64,000 nucleotides of DNA from JBFMGD01 sp040751775. GTDB taxonomy: Bacteria; Bacillota; Dethiobacteria; DTU022. The position numbers were made by a program, and so were the translations under genes. The notes under the pieces were generated by a model. That model was not told the origin of the DNA. It saw nothing but the letters and a program-made list of their open reading frames with translations, and did not search any database. Of the stretch, positions 1 through 7,445 are shown piece by piece (the stretch's first letter is position 1; every line of letters begins with the position of its first letter). Location: the NCBI GenBank assembly GCA_040751775.1, contig JBFMGD010000009.1, forward strand, positions 1 through 64,000. The letters run 5' to 3'.

Positions 1-2
1 AA

Positions 3-95
3 GAGGAAGCGGTGTTGCGAAAACAGTATATACTTTACCAGGATTATTTTAACACCTTGTGGAGTGAGGGTCGGATTGAAATTTTACTGCCGTAA
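3..95 (+). CDS. C-terminal end of a protein, probably a PrsA/SurA-type peptidyl-prolyl isomerase (partial)
   Basis: Only the last 30 codons are inside the window; the frame is open from the first bases and ends with TAA at 93-95. The tail reads with a Trp, charged residues and a final RIEILLP, which resembles the C-terminus of PpiC/SurA-type foldases. In many Clostridia such a foldase gene sits between mfd and spoVT, so the position fits. The assignment rests on context and a short tail and is therefore tentative. Confidence 0.5.
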   Translation, partial: EEAVLRKQYILYQDYFNTLWSEGRIEILLP

Positions 96-121
96 ACGGA
101 CGGCGCGAGGAACCTTTAAAT

Positions 122-151
122 GTATAAAACCCTCTGAGCGGTTGAATACTA
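122..151 (+). promoter_or_regulatory. Candidate sigma-G promoter of spoVT
   Basis: GTATA at 122-126 and AATACTA at 145-151 are separated by 18 bases. This resembles the forespore sigma-G pattern (GYATA / CATNNTA, spacing 17-18). spoVT is a sigma-G gene in Bacillus subtilis, which supports the reading. The first base of the -10 element is A instead of C. Confidence 0.45.
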
Positions 152-212
152 CTTTGTACTGAGAGATGGAAAGGCTGGAACTTTTACGAACTAACAAAAG
201 GAGGAAAAGTCA

Positions 213-767
213 TTGAAGGCAACCGGTATTGTCAGGCGGATCGATGATCTAGGCCGGGTTGTGATTCCCAAAGAAATCCGCAGAACTCTCAAAATTCGCG
301 AAGGTGATCCTCTGGAAATATTTGTTGATCGGGACGGGGAGGTTATTTTAAAGAAATACTCTCCAATTGGTGAATTGGGTGACTTCGCCCAGGAGTACGC
401 TGATTCCTTACATGAGGCCATGGGGCATATATCATGTATTGCTGACCGTGATACGATTATCGCTGTTGCCGGAGCGCCCAAAAAGGAATTTCTTAATCGC
501 CCCCTGAGCAGTGCGGTAGATCGGGTTATGGAAAGCCGGAAAAGCGTTTTGATTAACAACACCTCTGACCATGAATTTTACCAGGAATCCGATGATATGA
601 TCGGACCCCGCTTCGCGAATGAAGCAATCGCGCCGATCATTTCGGAAGGAGACCCCATCGGGGCTGTGGTAATGGGCAGTAGGGATCCGGCGGTGAAAAT
701 GACCGACCTGGAAATGAAGCTTGTGGAGACCGCAGCCTCATTCCTGGCTAAGCAGATGGAACAGTAG
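213..767 (+). CDS. spoVT: Stage V sporulation protein T, AbrB-type regulator
   Basis: SpoVT is a forespore transcription factor that tunes sigma-G dependent genes late in sporulation. Residues 1-50 form the AbrB/SpoVT swapped-hairpin DNA-binding domain (GIVRRIDDLGRVVIPKEIRR), and residues about 55-180 form the GAF-like effector domain of this family. The length of 184 aa is close to the usual 178. The TTG start is chosen because AAAAGGAGGAAAAG lies directly upstream. It is followed by the spoVB-like gene and yabN/mazG, the order known from Bacillus and Clostridia. A possible sigma-G promoter lies at 122-151. Assignment is firm. Confidence 0.96.
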   Translation: MKATGIVRRIDDLGRVVIPKEIRRTLKIREGDPLEIFVDRDGEVILKKYSPIGELGDFAQEYADSLHEAMGHISCIADRDTIIAVAGAPKKEFLNRPLSSAVDRVMESRKSVLINNTSDHEFYQESDDMIGPRFANEAIAPIISEGDPIGAVVMGSRDPAVKMTDLEMKLVETAASFLAKQMEQ

Positions 768-850
768 CTTGTGGCCCCGAATAAAGAGAAGCTGTTATAA
801 TACATAGATAAAATTATTGCTTGGTCAGCCGGGGAAGGAAGGAAGAGCAA

Positions 851-2476
851 TTGTCTAACCGGAGTACTTTTGTGAAGGGTGCAGCCATCTTGGCTGTGGC
901 CGGGGTCAGCGTCCGTTTTTTTGGCGCCGCTATGCGAATTTTACTGGCAGCCATTATCGGAGATGAAGGCATCGGCCTATACCAGATGGCCTACCCGATT
1001 TATTCATCTTTGCTTGCAATCTCGACAGCGGGTATTCCTGTGGCGATCTCCAAGTTGGTATCCGAAAATCTCGCTTTAAAAGATTACCGGGAAGCGGCAC
1101 GAGTCTTTAGAATTGCCATGGTGATTTTGGCTTTGACCGGCCTGGTAATTGCTTTACTGCTTGGTTTCGGAGCTGACTTTCTGGCTGTGCGCGTGGCAAA
1201 AGAAGCCCGTGCCGTTTACCCCTTGATGGCAATTGCACCGGCTATCTTTTTTGTAACCATTATGTCGGCTATCCGCGGTTTTTTCCAGGGTCAACAGAAG
1301 ATGATCCCGACGGCTATGTCCCAAATCCTTGAGCAGGCCGGACGGGTTGGCGTCTCTGTATACCTGGCGGTCGCGCTGTTGCCGGTTGGTCTCGAATTTG
1401 CCGCGGCTGGCGCCGCTTTCGGCGCGGTAGCCGGAGGGATTCTCGGGCTGCTTCTCCTGGCTGTTCTTTATTGGCGGGATCGACCTAATTATCAGGCGAT
1501 GGCTCTCAAACAGCGATTACACAACCCGGCCGGTTACGGCCGGATCGTAAAACGAATTTTCAGTTTAGCTGTACCGATCACCTTTGGCACTCTGATCTTG
1601 CCCCTGATTACTTTAATTGATTTGGCGGTAGTACCGCGCCAGCTTCAAGCGGCCGGGTTTACCGCTGAAAGGGCGACCGCCTTATACGGGCAGTTAACCG
1701 GTATGGCCAGTTCGATCATCTACTTTCCCAATGTTGTTACTATCGCACTGGGGATGAGTCTGGTTCCCGCGATTTCCGAAGCATTTACTTTACACAACAA
1801 CAGGCTGATCGCCAATCGGGCCGCGATTGCGATTAAGTTGACTATGCTGTTTTCCCTGCCCTCTGCAGTCGGTCTTTATCTCTTGGCTGAGCCGATCACA
1901 TTGCTGCTTTTTAATAACGCCGAAGCCGGTTACTCGCTGGCGGTTATGTCCTGGTCGGTTATTCCTCTCTGTCTATATGTGTCAACTACCGGCGTCATGC
2001 AAGGTTTGGGGCGGCCGATTATCCCCGTATTAAACATGGTTTACGGAGGCCTGGTCAAAACAGTGCTGGCCTGGTATCTAACGGCAATCCCGACACTACA
2101 TGTTGGCGGTGCCGCACTGGCATCGGTATTGGGCATGGGTGTGGCGGCCGTATTCAACTTATATTACGTCGCGCGTTATACCGGATGGCGCTTCCGAACC
2201 GGTGAGCTCCTCTTACTCCCCGGAATTGCCGCAGCGGCAATGTCGGCAGCGGTCTACCTGTCGAACAATTTTATTTTTCGATTGGCGGTACAGCGTTTTT
2301 CACAGGGTGCGGCCAACGCAGTGGCTACTCTAGTCTCCATCTTCCTTGGCATTGCCGTGTATGGTATTGCTCTCTTGCTCACAGGCGGAATTCGCCGTGA
2401 TGAGCTGACACTGCTACCCGGGGTGGGGCAAAAGCTGGTTGATTTGGCTGTACGGTTTAGATTATTGCGACGATAA
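851..2476 (+). CDS. SpoVB/YabM-type polysaccharide flippase (MOP superfamily)
   Basis: A multispanning membrane protein of 541 aa with about 14 hydrophobic segments, of the MATE/MOP exporter superfamily that includes SpoVB, MurJ and YabM. Members flip lipid-linked glycan precursors across the membrane; SpoVB acts in spore cortex synthesis. The location between spoVT and yabN/mazG matches YabM of B. subtilis, while Clostridia annotations usually call it SpoVB; which role applies here is open. A TTG at 851 is taken as start because AAGGAAGGAAGAG ends just before it; a longer frame opens at 821 but lacks a ribosome site. Confidence 0.85.
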   Translation: MSNRSTFVKGAAILAVAGVSVRFFGAAMRILLAAIIGDEGIGLYQMAYPIYSSLLAISTAGIPVAISKLVSENLALKDYREAARVFRIAMVILALTGLVIALLLGFGADFLAVRVAKEARAVYPLMAIAPAIFFVTIMSAIRGFFQGQQKMIPTAMSQILEQAGRVGVSVYLAVALLPVGLEFAAAGAAFGAVAGGILGLLLLAVLYWRDRPNYQAMALKQRLHNPAGYGRIVKRIFSLAVPITFGTLILPLITLIDLAVVPRQLQAAGFTAERATALYGQLTGMASSIIYFPNVVTIALGMSLVPAISEAFTLHNNRLIANRAAIAIKLTMLFSLPSAVGLYLLAEPITLLLFNNAEAGYSLAVMSWSVIPLCLYVSTTGVMQGLGRPIIPVLNMVYGGLVKTVLAWYLTAIPTLHVGGAALASVLGMGVAAVFNLYYVARYTGWRFRTGELLLLPGIAAAAMSAAVYLSNNFIFRLAVQRFSQGAANAVATLVSIFLGIAVYGIALLLTGGIRRDELTLLPGVGQKLVDLAVRFRLLRR

Positions 2477-2495
2477 TATTTACATGGGAGCACTT

Positions 2496-3935
2496 ATGAA
2501 GAAGATAGTCGTGATCGGCCTTGGCCCGGGTGAACTAGGACAGGTGACCGCATCAGCTTGGGAAGCTTTACTGGAAGGACAACCTCTCTATTTTCGAACC
2601 GGCAGGCATCCGGTAGCGCGCTATTTAGACCGGCAGGGTATTCGATTTCGAACATTTGACCATCTTTATCAACGCACCGTTAGTTTTGAAGAAGTATACC
2701 GCCTAATTAGCGCCAAACTGATTGGCGCAACCGCGCGCCGTCATACGATCTTCTACGCCGTGCCCGGTCATCCCATGGTGGGGGAAGCCTCTGTTGAACA
2801 GCTGGTTCAACTGGCTCCCCGCCGCGGCATAGCCGTGAAAATAATACCCGGGTTGAGCTTTCTCGAACCGGTCCTGACTGCTTTGCAAATCGATCTTTTA
2901 GACGGGGTAACGGTTATGGATGCGCTAAACCTCGGTTCTCTAAAAGAGCCCCACCACCGCCATCTCCTTATCGCCCAGATTTTTAACCGCTCGGTGGCGT
3001 TCCGGGCCAAGCTGCAGCTGCTGGAGCTGTACCCGCCATCCTACCCGGTTAAGGTCATTCAGGCAGCCGGTCAGCCCCGGGAGCGGTTATGCAAGGTTTC
3101 TTTGGGCCGGTTGGACCGCTGTCGTTTCGATCACCGGACAGCGCTCTACCTTCCACCGCTAGCGGGGTACGGCCTCGGCGGCCTGGTTGAAATAATGGCC
3201 CGGTTGCGTGCACCCGGGGGTTGTCCCTGGGACAAGGAGCAAACCCATATCAGTTTGCGTCAGTACCTCGTGGAAGAAGCCTACGAGGTGATCGCGGCGA
3301 TTGAGCGGGCTGATGATGCCGGTTTAAAAGAAGAACTGGGAGATGTATTGCTGCAGGTAATATTTCACAGCGAGATTGCCCGGGAAGAAGGGCGGTTTAA
3401 TCTGGATGAAGTTATCGCAGAGGTCTCGGCTAAATTGATCCGCCGTCACCCGCACGTTTTCGGAACAGAAAGCGCGGCCACTATTTCCCAGGTAATAAAC
3501 CGGTGGGAACAGATTAAAAAAAGGGAAAAAGGGAAAGCTTCGTCAAGCAGCATATCGGTTGACCACGGTTTGCCTGCTTTGTTGCGCGCCTATAAGATCC
3601 AGAAACGGGCCGCGAATCTTGGTTTTGATTGGCCGTTTCTGGAAGGAGCTCTGGACAAGTTAACCGAGGAGATCGCTGAACTGGCCGATGCATACCGTCA
3701 AGGAAATACGGGAAAAATAGAGGAAGAGTATGGTGATTATTTATTTGCGGCGGTCAATGTAGCTCGATTCCTAAAAATTAACCCTGAGTTGGCCCTGGGA
3801 AAAGCCAACTGTAAGTTTTTAAGACGTTTTCAGTATATTGAGCAACAAGTCACTCAGAAAGGCAAAACGATAACCGATTATACTCTGGATGAACTTGACC
3901 GGTGGTGGAATGAAGCTAAGAAGAGAGGAAAATAA
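2496..3935 (+). CDS. mazG: YabN: tetrapyrrole methylase domain fused to MazG NTP pyrophosphohydrolase
   Basis: A 479-aa two-domain protein. Residues 1 to about 215 resemble the SAM-binding tetrapyrrole (corrin/porphyrin) methylase fold, beginning IVVIGLGPGELGQ and containing PGHPMVGEAS. Residues about 225-479 hold two MazG-like repeats with the EExxD-type metal sites (for example EELGDVLLQVIF), which hydrolyse NTPs to NMP and pyrophosphate. The fusion is the normal YabN form in Firmicutes; the job of its methylase half is unknown. ATG at 2496 follows GGGAG with good spacing; an in-frame ATG at 2484 is less likely. It sits between the flippase and hup as in B. subtilis relatives. Confidence 0.92.
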   Translation: MKKIVVIGLGPGELGQVTASAWEALLEGQPLYFRTGRHPVARYLDRQGIRFRTFDHLYQRTVSFEEVYRLISAKLIGATARRHTIFYAVPGHPMVGEASVEQLVQLAPRRGIAVKIIPGLSFLEPVLTALQIDLLDGVTVMDALNLGSLKEPHHRHLLIAQIFNRSVAFRAKLQLLELYPPSYPVKVIQAAGQPRERLCKVSLGRLDRCRFDHRTALYLPPLAGYGLGGLVEIMARLRAPGGCPWDKEQTHISLRQYLVEEAYEVIAAIERADDAGLKEELGDVLLQVIFHSEIAREEGRFNLDEVIAEVSAKLIRRHPHVFGTESAATISQVINRWEQIKKREKGKASSSSISVDHGLPALLRAYKIQKRAANLGFDWPFLEGALDKLTEEIAELADAYRQGNTGKIEEEYGDYLFAAVNVARFLKINPELALGKANCKFLRRFQYIEQQVTQKGKTITDYTLDELDRWWNEAKKRGK

Positions 3936-4019
3936 AACTAAAAAGCAGGAATCAAAGGAAATAGAGCGAATATGCACTATACATTTGCTTAATCATTTTG
4001 ACAAGGAGGGATAATCTAA

Positions 4020-4292
4020 GTGAATAAGTCAGAACTTATCGGGGCTGTATCTGAAAAGACAGAAATGTCCAAGAAGGATGCGGAAAAAGCGGTTAGTGCA
4101 GTTTTTGACAGTATTGTTGATGAGTTGGCCCGTGGCGAGAAAGTACAACTTGTCGGTTTTGGTACCTTCGAGGTAAGGGAACGCAAACAACGTGAAGGGC
4201 GCAACCCGGCTACTGGAGCGACAATTACCATTCCAGCGCTTAACGTGCCGGTATTTAAAGCCGGTAAAGCTTTTAAAGAAAAGGTAAAGTAA
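4020..4292 (+). CDS. hup: DNA-binding protein HU
   Basis: A 90-aa HU/IHF family protein, the main nucleoid-compacting protein of bacteria. It begins with MNKSELIGAVSEKTEMSKKD and carries the diagnostic GFGTFEVRERKQREGRNPATG stretch of the DNA-binding arm (given here as two adjacent signature parts). GTG start preceded by AAGGAGGGA. A strong terminator at 4327-4350 ends the transcript. Confidence 0.97.
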   Translation: MNKSELIGAVSEKTEMSKKDAEKAVSAVFDSIVDELARGEKVQLVGFGTFEVRERKQREGRNPATGATITIPALNVPVFKAGKAFKEKVK

Positions 4293-4326
4293 CGCCGGCA
4301 CCTCGGATAAACCTTGTTGTAAAAAT

Positions 4327-4350
4327 AATCCCCCCTTGGGGGATTTTTTT
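4327..4350 (+). terminator. Rho-independent terminator after hup
   Basis: Inverted repeat AATCCCCC / GGGGGATT with a three-base loop, followed by seven T. Confidence 0.9.
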
Positions 4351-4388
4351 ATGGGTATAATCAGGTCTTTTGGAAAAATAATAGATAG

Positions 4389-4434
4389 CAGGAATTTAGA
4401 ATTCAGGAGTCAGGAGGCAGAATTTTGACTCCCT
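4389..4434. repeat. Copy 1 of a short dispersed repeat (AATTCAGGAGTCAG family)
   Basis: Contains AATTCAGGAGTCAG and then, facing it, AATTTTGACTCC, so it can fold on itself. Related stretches occur at 5583-5622 and 17203-17281, always between genes. Such GAATTC/GGAGTC-rich mini-repeats look like an intergenic family of this genome. Confidence 0.6.
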
Positions 4435-4450
4435 CCAGGGAGGTTTTCAG

Positions 4451-5431
4451 ATGTTTTACCGTTTACCTACGGTTTTACTGATGATCCTAATGGCCATCAT
4501 TCTTTGTGGAGGGTGCCGTTTAAAGCCGGGAGTGCCGGAACCGCTGGCAGAACCTGAAGCGCCTGCTCTTCCTGACGCGTTGCAGCAGGAAGATGGTCGT
4601 GAGCCGGTGATAAAAGTATTCTTGCACGAAGAGGCCACAGTAGAAGAGATGAATTTCGAAGAATATATTGCGGGTGTGGTAGCCGCGGAAATGGATCCGA
4701 AGTGGCATAAAGAAGCGCTCGCCGCCCAGGCAATTATTGCCCGTAGTTTTACACTGCAAAAAATCGCCGAGCAGGGAGGAGTCCCTGATCGTAATGCACA
4801 CGCCTCTACGGATATCCGCGAATTTCAGGCTTACGACGCTTCTAGAATCAATGAGCAGGTCCGCAATGCCGTAAATCAAACCAGAGGTCAGGTGGCAGTT
4901 TACCAGGGCAGCTTTATCAGGGGATGGTTTCATGCTTTTGCAGGACCGCGTACGGCTTCTGCAGTGGAAGGGCTTGAGTTTAAAGGCGGAGAGCCGCCGT
5001 ACATTCAAATTGTGGATAGCCCAGGTCAGGACCTGATTCCTGAGGATGAGGGAAATTGGAGTACATCATTTTCAGCAGCCCAGTTTAGAGACGCGGTTGC
5101 CGAGCTATCCGGTAGTGACCCGGGAGCGATCAGTGAGGTTGAGGTGAGCGCAAAGGGGCCGTCCGGACGCGCTACTAGGATCAAAGTAAACGGAGTTGAG
5201 GTTTCAGCTCCATCATTAAGATTGGCGTTGGGTAGCACGGAAATGCGATCAACTTTTCTTGAAGATTTATCAGTAGAAGGAGAGACCGTAGCTATGTCCG
5301 GTAAAGGGTACGGGCACGGTGTCGGTATGTGCCAGTGGGGCGCACGGGCTCTGGCTGAAGACGGGTGGTCCAGCGAAGATATCGTGCACTATTTTTACCG
5401 GAATGTAGATATCGTTCAGGTCTGGCCATAA
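4451..5431 (+). CDS. SpoIID/LytB domain protein, probable membrane-anchored
   Basis: 326 aa with an N-terminal hydrophobic segment ending in LCGGC (a possible lipoprotein signal, Cys22, although the lipobox is imperfect) and a SpoIID/LytB domain from about residue 60 to the end. Hallmarks are EEYIAGVVAAEM, LAAQAIIARSF and the closing GKGYGHGVGMCQWGA. SpoIID is a lytic transglycosylase that degrades glycan strands during engulfment; LytB-type relatives stimulate amidases. The gene is not next to spoIIIA or spoIIID genes, so it may be a paralogue rather than SpoIID itself. ATG start preceded by AGGGAGG. Confidence 0.85.
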   Translation: MFYRLPTVLLMILMAIILCGGCRLKPGVPEPLAEPEAPALPDALQQEDGREPVIKVFLHEEATVEEMNFEEYIAGVVAAEMDPKWHKEALAAQAIIARSFTLQKIAEQGGVPDRNAHASTDIREFQAYDASRINEQVRNAVNQTRGQVAVYQGSFIRGWFHAFAGPRTASAVEGLEFKGGEPPYIQIVDSPGQDLIPEDEGNWSTSFSAAQFRDAVAELSGSDPGAISEVEVSAKGPSGRATRIKVNGVEVSAPSLRLALGSTEMRSTFLEDLSVEGETVAMSGKGYGHGVGMCQWGARALAEDGWSSEDIVHYFYRNVDIVQVWP

Positions 5432-5471
5432 AGATCCTGAAGAATTACTTTTTCGATTGATCAGTGTAGGT

Positions 5472-5497
5472 ATAAACGGTGTACAGCCTCATATAAT
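5472..5497 (+). promoter_or_regulatory. Candidate sigma-E promoter upstream of yabPQ
   Basis: ATA at 5472-5474 and CATATAAT at 5490-5497 with a 15-base spacer resemble the sigma-E pattern (ATA ... CATACAAT). yabP and yabQ are mother-cell sigma-E genes in B. subtilis. The site is 165 bases upstream of yabP, with a dispersed repeat in between. Confidence 0.35.
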
Positions 5498-5582
5498 GAA
5501 CTAAACCTTCGGAGAAATTGAGAGGAATTCTCTATTTTCGGTACTGCCGGCAGTCAGCGGTTGGAATCAGAATAGGAAGAAA

Positions 5583-5622
5583 GTATTCTGAATTCTGAAT
5601 TTTGACTCCTGACTTCTGAATA
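5583..5622. repeat. Copy 2 of the dispersed GAATTC/GGAGTC repeat
   Basis: Reads GTATTCTGAATTCTG, then TTTTGACTCCTGAC, then TTCTGAATAC, so its ends are inverted copies of each other. Its core is the reverse complement of copy 1 at 4389. Confidence 0.6.
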
Positions 5623-5661
5623 CCTGAGCGGTAAATAGCCTATTGAGCATAAGGAGGGGAT

Positions 5662-5958
5662 TTGTTGGTGGACGAAAAATATAGTTTTAAGGGAGGCCAG
5701 CACCGGTTAGTGATTGAAAACCGGGAACACACCGAGATTACCGGCGTGCTGCATGTGGACAGCTTTGATGATGAAGAAATCATCATGGAAACCGAACTCG
5801 GTTTATTAGCCGTAAGAGGTGAAAACCTGCACATCAAGCATCTTAATCTGGATCAGGGGGAAATGACGATTGATGGGTATGTTCTTGAATTAGCTTACGC
5901 GGAAGAGAAGCGGTCCCGGGCTAGGGGTAAGAATCTGCTGGAGAGACTCTTTAAATAG
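5662..5958 (+). CDS. yabP: Sporulation protein YabP
   Basis: 98-aa YabP/YqfC family protein, needed for spore cortex or coat formation; the biochemical role is unknown. The HRLVIENRE, TGVLHVDSFD and GYLxVRGxNL-like (GLLAVRGENL) motifs are characteristic. Three start codons follow each other (TTG 5662, TTG 5665, GTG 5668) after AAGGAGGGG at 5651-5659; spacing favours 5665 or 5668, so the true protein may be one or two residues shorter. Its stop codon overlaps the GTG of yabQ by one base, indicating translational coupling. Confidence 0.92.
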   Translation: MLVDEKYSFKGGQHRLVIENREHTEITGVLHVDSFDDEEIIMETELGLLAVRGENLHIKHLNLDQGEMTIDGYVLELAYAEEKRSRARGKNLLERLFK

Positions 5959-6461
5959 TGGGGCTGATACAGTCTCCTTCGCTTGTTATGGATCAGTTGT
6001 TTGCTTTTACGGAAGCGGTGGTTCTGGGTGCTGCCCTTGCGATTTGCTTCGATGTTTACCGGGCAGTACGATTTCAGATCAGACGCCACCTGTTGAAACT
6101 GCTGCTTATTGCCGCAGATTGCCTGTATTGGATCGCGGCTGCGCTGGCCTGTATTATTATCATCATCTCCCGGCGGTGGGGTGAAATATACTTTTATTCA
6201 TACCTGGGTCTGGCGGGAGGATTTAGCCTGTACCTGGTTATGCTCAGTCGCTTTTTGTTGCCCTTCTGGAATGCGTTTTTTGTCAGGTTGTTTTGCTTTT
6301 TTTCCCAACTGTTCACTTTTGGTGGTAAAGTATACCGGGTTTTATGCGTGCCTTTTTGTTGGACCACCCGGCAAACCGCTAAAGTTGCCGGTCAAAGCCG
6401 GTTACAACTTAATCATCTGGCAAGCAGGATTTTATCTAAAACCCGACGAAAATATAAATAA
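5958..6461 (+). CDS. yabQ: Spore cortex protein YabQ
   Basis: 167-aa membrane protein with about four to five hydrophobic helices and a basic C-terminal tail. YabQ is a mother-cell protein found at the forespore membrane and required for cortex peptidoglycan. The motif FDVYRAVR near residue 33 and the placement directly after yabP (one-base overlap) support the call. GTG start. Confidence 0.88.
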   Translation: MGLIQSPSLVMDQLFAFTEAVVLGAALAICFDVYRAVRFQIRRHLLKLLLIAADCLYWIAAALACIIIIISRRWGEIYFYSYLGLAGGFSLYLVMLSRFLLPFWNAFFVRLFCFFSQLFTFGGKVYRVLCVPFCWTTRQTAKVAGQSRLQLNHLASRILSKTRRKYK

Positions 6462-6498
6462 AGAGATGACCGGAATAAATCTTGGGAAGGATTACAGC

Positions 6499-6825
6499 AT
6501 GGATCAGTACAAACGGTCCAAAAAGATCACGGCTTTGCCCAGACATAGGCGGCGCGGTTTTAGCATGCATAAACTTATCGCTGCGAGCGGTACGCTTGTA
6601 ATCTCTTTCTTACTGGTTGTGGTGGCGGTTCAATGGCTGCAGCAGTATCGGCTCAAAGCCGAATTGACTGAACAGCTGGCTCTAATCGAAGAGTTGGAGA
6701 GCCGGAATGAAGATGCAGGCGAAGAGATTGAGCGCCTGCATGACTTGGATTATATAGAATTGTTGGCGCGCAAGCACCTCGGGCTGGTCAAGCCCGGTGA
6801 GACCGTATTTTTGATTAAGGATTGA
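6499..6825 (+). CDS. divIC: Septum formation initiator DivIC/FtsB
   Basis: 108-aa bitopic protein: basic N-terminus, one transmembrane helix (about residues 28-48), then a coiled coil rich in Leu/Glu and the C-terminal motif YIELLARKHLGLVKPGE typical of DivIC/FtsB. It scaffolds the FtsLB/DivIB division complex. The frame is open far upstream inside yabQ, but ATG 6499 has GGGAAGG at the right distance; ATG 6466 is a weaker alternative. Its TGA stop lies inside the -35 box of the yabR promoter. Confidence 0.9.
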   Translation: MDQYKRSKKITALPRHRRRGFSMHKLIAASGTLVISFLLVVVAVQWLQQYRLKAELTEQLALIEELESRNEDAGEEIERLHDLDYIELLARKHLGLVKPGETVFLIKD

Positions 6826-6849
6826 CAAAGGATTCAAAATAGTTATAAT
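6822..6849 (+). promoter_or_regulatory. Sigma-A promoter of yabR
   Basis: TTGACA (6822-6827) and TATAAT (6844-6849) are both perfect consensus, spacer 16. The -35 box contains the stop codon of divIC. Confidence 0.85.
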
Positions 6850-6893
6850 AACCTTAGATTTATGCGGTTGATCAAGGAGGAGTATTCTAAAGA

Positions 6894-7283
6894 ATGGCTT
6901 TACAGGTTGGCAGCATTGTGGAAGGGGTGGTAACCGGCATCACCAACTTCGGCGCTTTTGTTCAATTACCCAGTGGAGAAACCGGGTTAGTGCATATTTC
7001 CGAAGTGGCTGATTCTTATGTTAAAGATATAAACGACTTTTTAAAAAAGTCGGACCCGGTAAAGGTGAAGGTTTTATCGGTGGATGGTGATGGGAAAGTG
7101 GGCCTTTCGATCAGGCAGGCTTCCAGCACCGCCAATTCCCGCCGGTTCCGCAAGGAAGACCGAGCCACATTTGAAGACAAGTTGGCCAAGTTTATGAAAG
7201 AAAGCGACGAACGGCTGCAAGACCTTAAACGAAACACAGATTCTAAACGCGGTGGTAAAGGAACCTACAAGGAAGCGTACTAG
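6894..7283 (+). CDS. yabR: S1 RNA-binding domain protein YabR
   Basis: 129 aa with one S1 domain at residues 1-75 (GSIVEGVVTGITNFGAFVQL ... GLVHISEVAD) and a charged tail. Small S1 proteins of this kind bind RNA or ribosomes; the B. subtilis member next to divIC is YabR. It has its own consensus promoter and strong SD AAGGAGGAG, implying vigorous expression, and a terminator at 7344-7369. Confidence 0.92.
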   Translation: MALQVGSIVEGVVTGITNFGAFVQLPSGETGLVHISEVADSYVKDINDFLKKSDPVKVKVLSVDGDGKVGLSIRQASSTANSRRFRKEDRATFEDKLAKFMKESDERLQDLKRNTDSKRGGKGTYKEAY

Positions 7284-7343
7284 TGATTTAAATTTTTAAG
7301 GTGCGGAGCGTTTCTTCCGCACCGATCTTACTTAACTTTCATC

Positions 7344-7369
7344 AACACTCTTTAATAGGGTGTTTTTTT
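7344..7369 (+). terminator. Rho-independent terminator after yabR
   Basis: AACACTC / GGGTGTT stem (one G-U pair), seven-base loop, T-run. A further hairpin without T-run (GGTGCGGA / TCCGCACC) lies at 7299-7323. Confidence 0.85.
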
Positions 7370-7445
7370 ATGCCTATTTACAGGTTCTGAAACATATCAA
7401 TAATGTGAACGACACCTGGGTTAGCCGTCTTAAAGGAGGTTGTGC

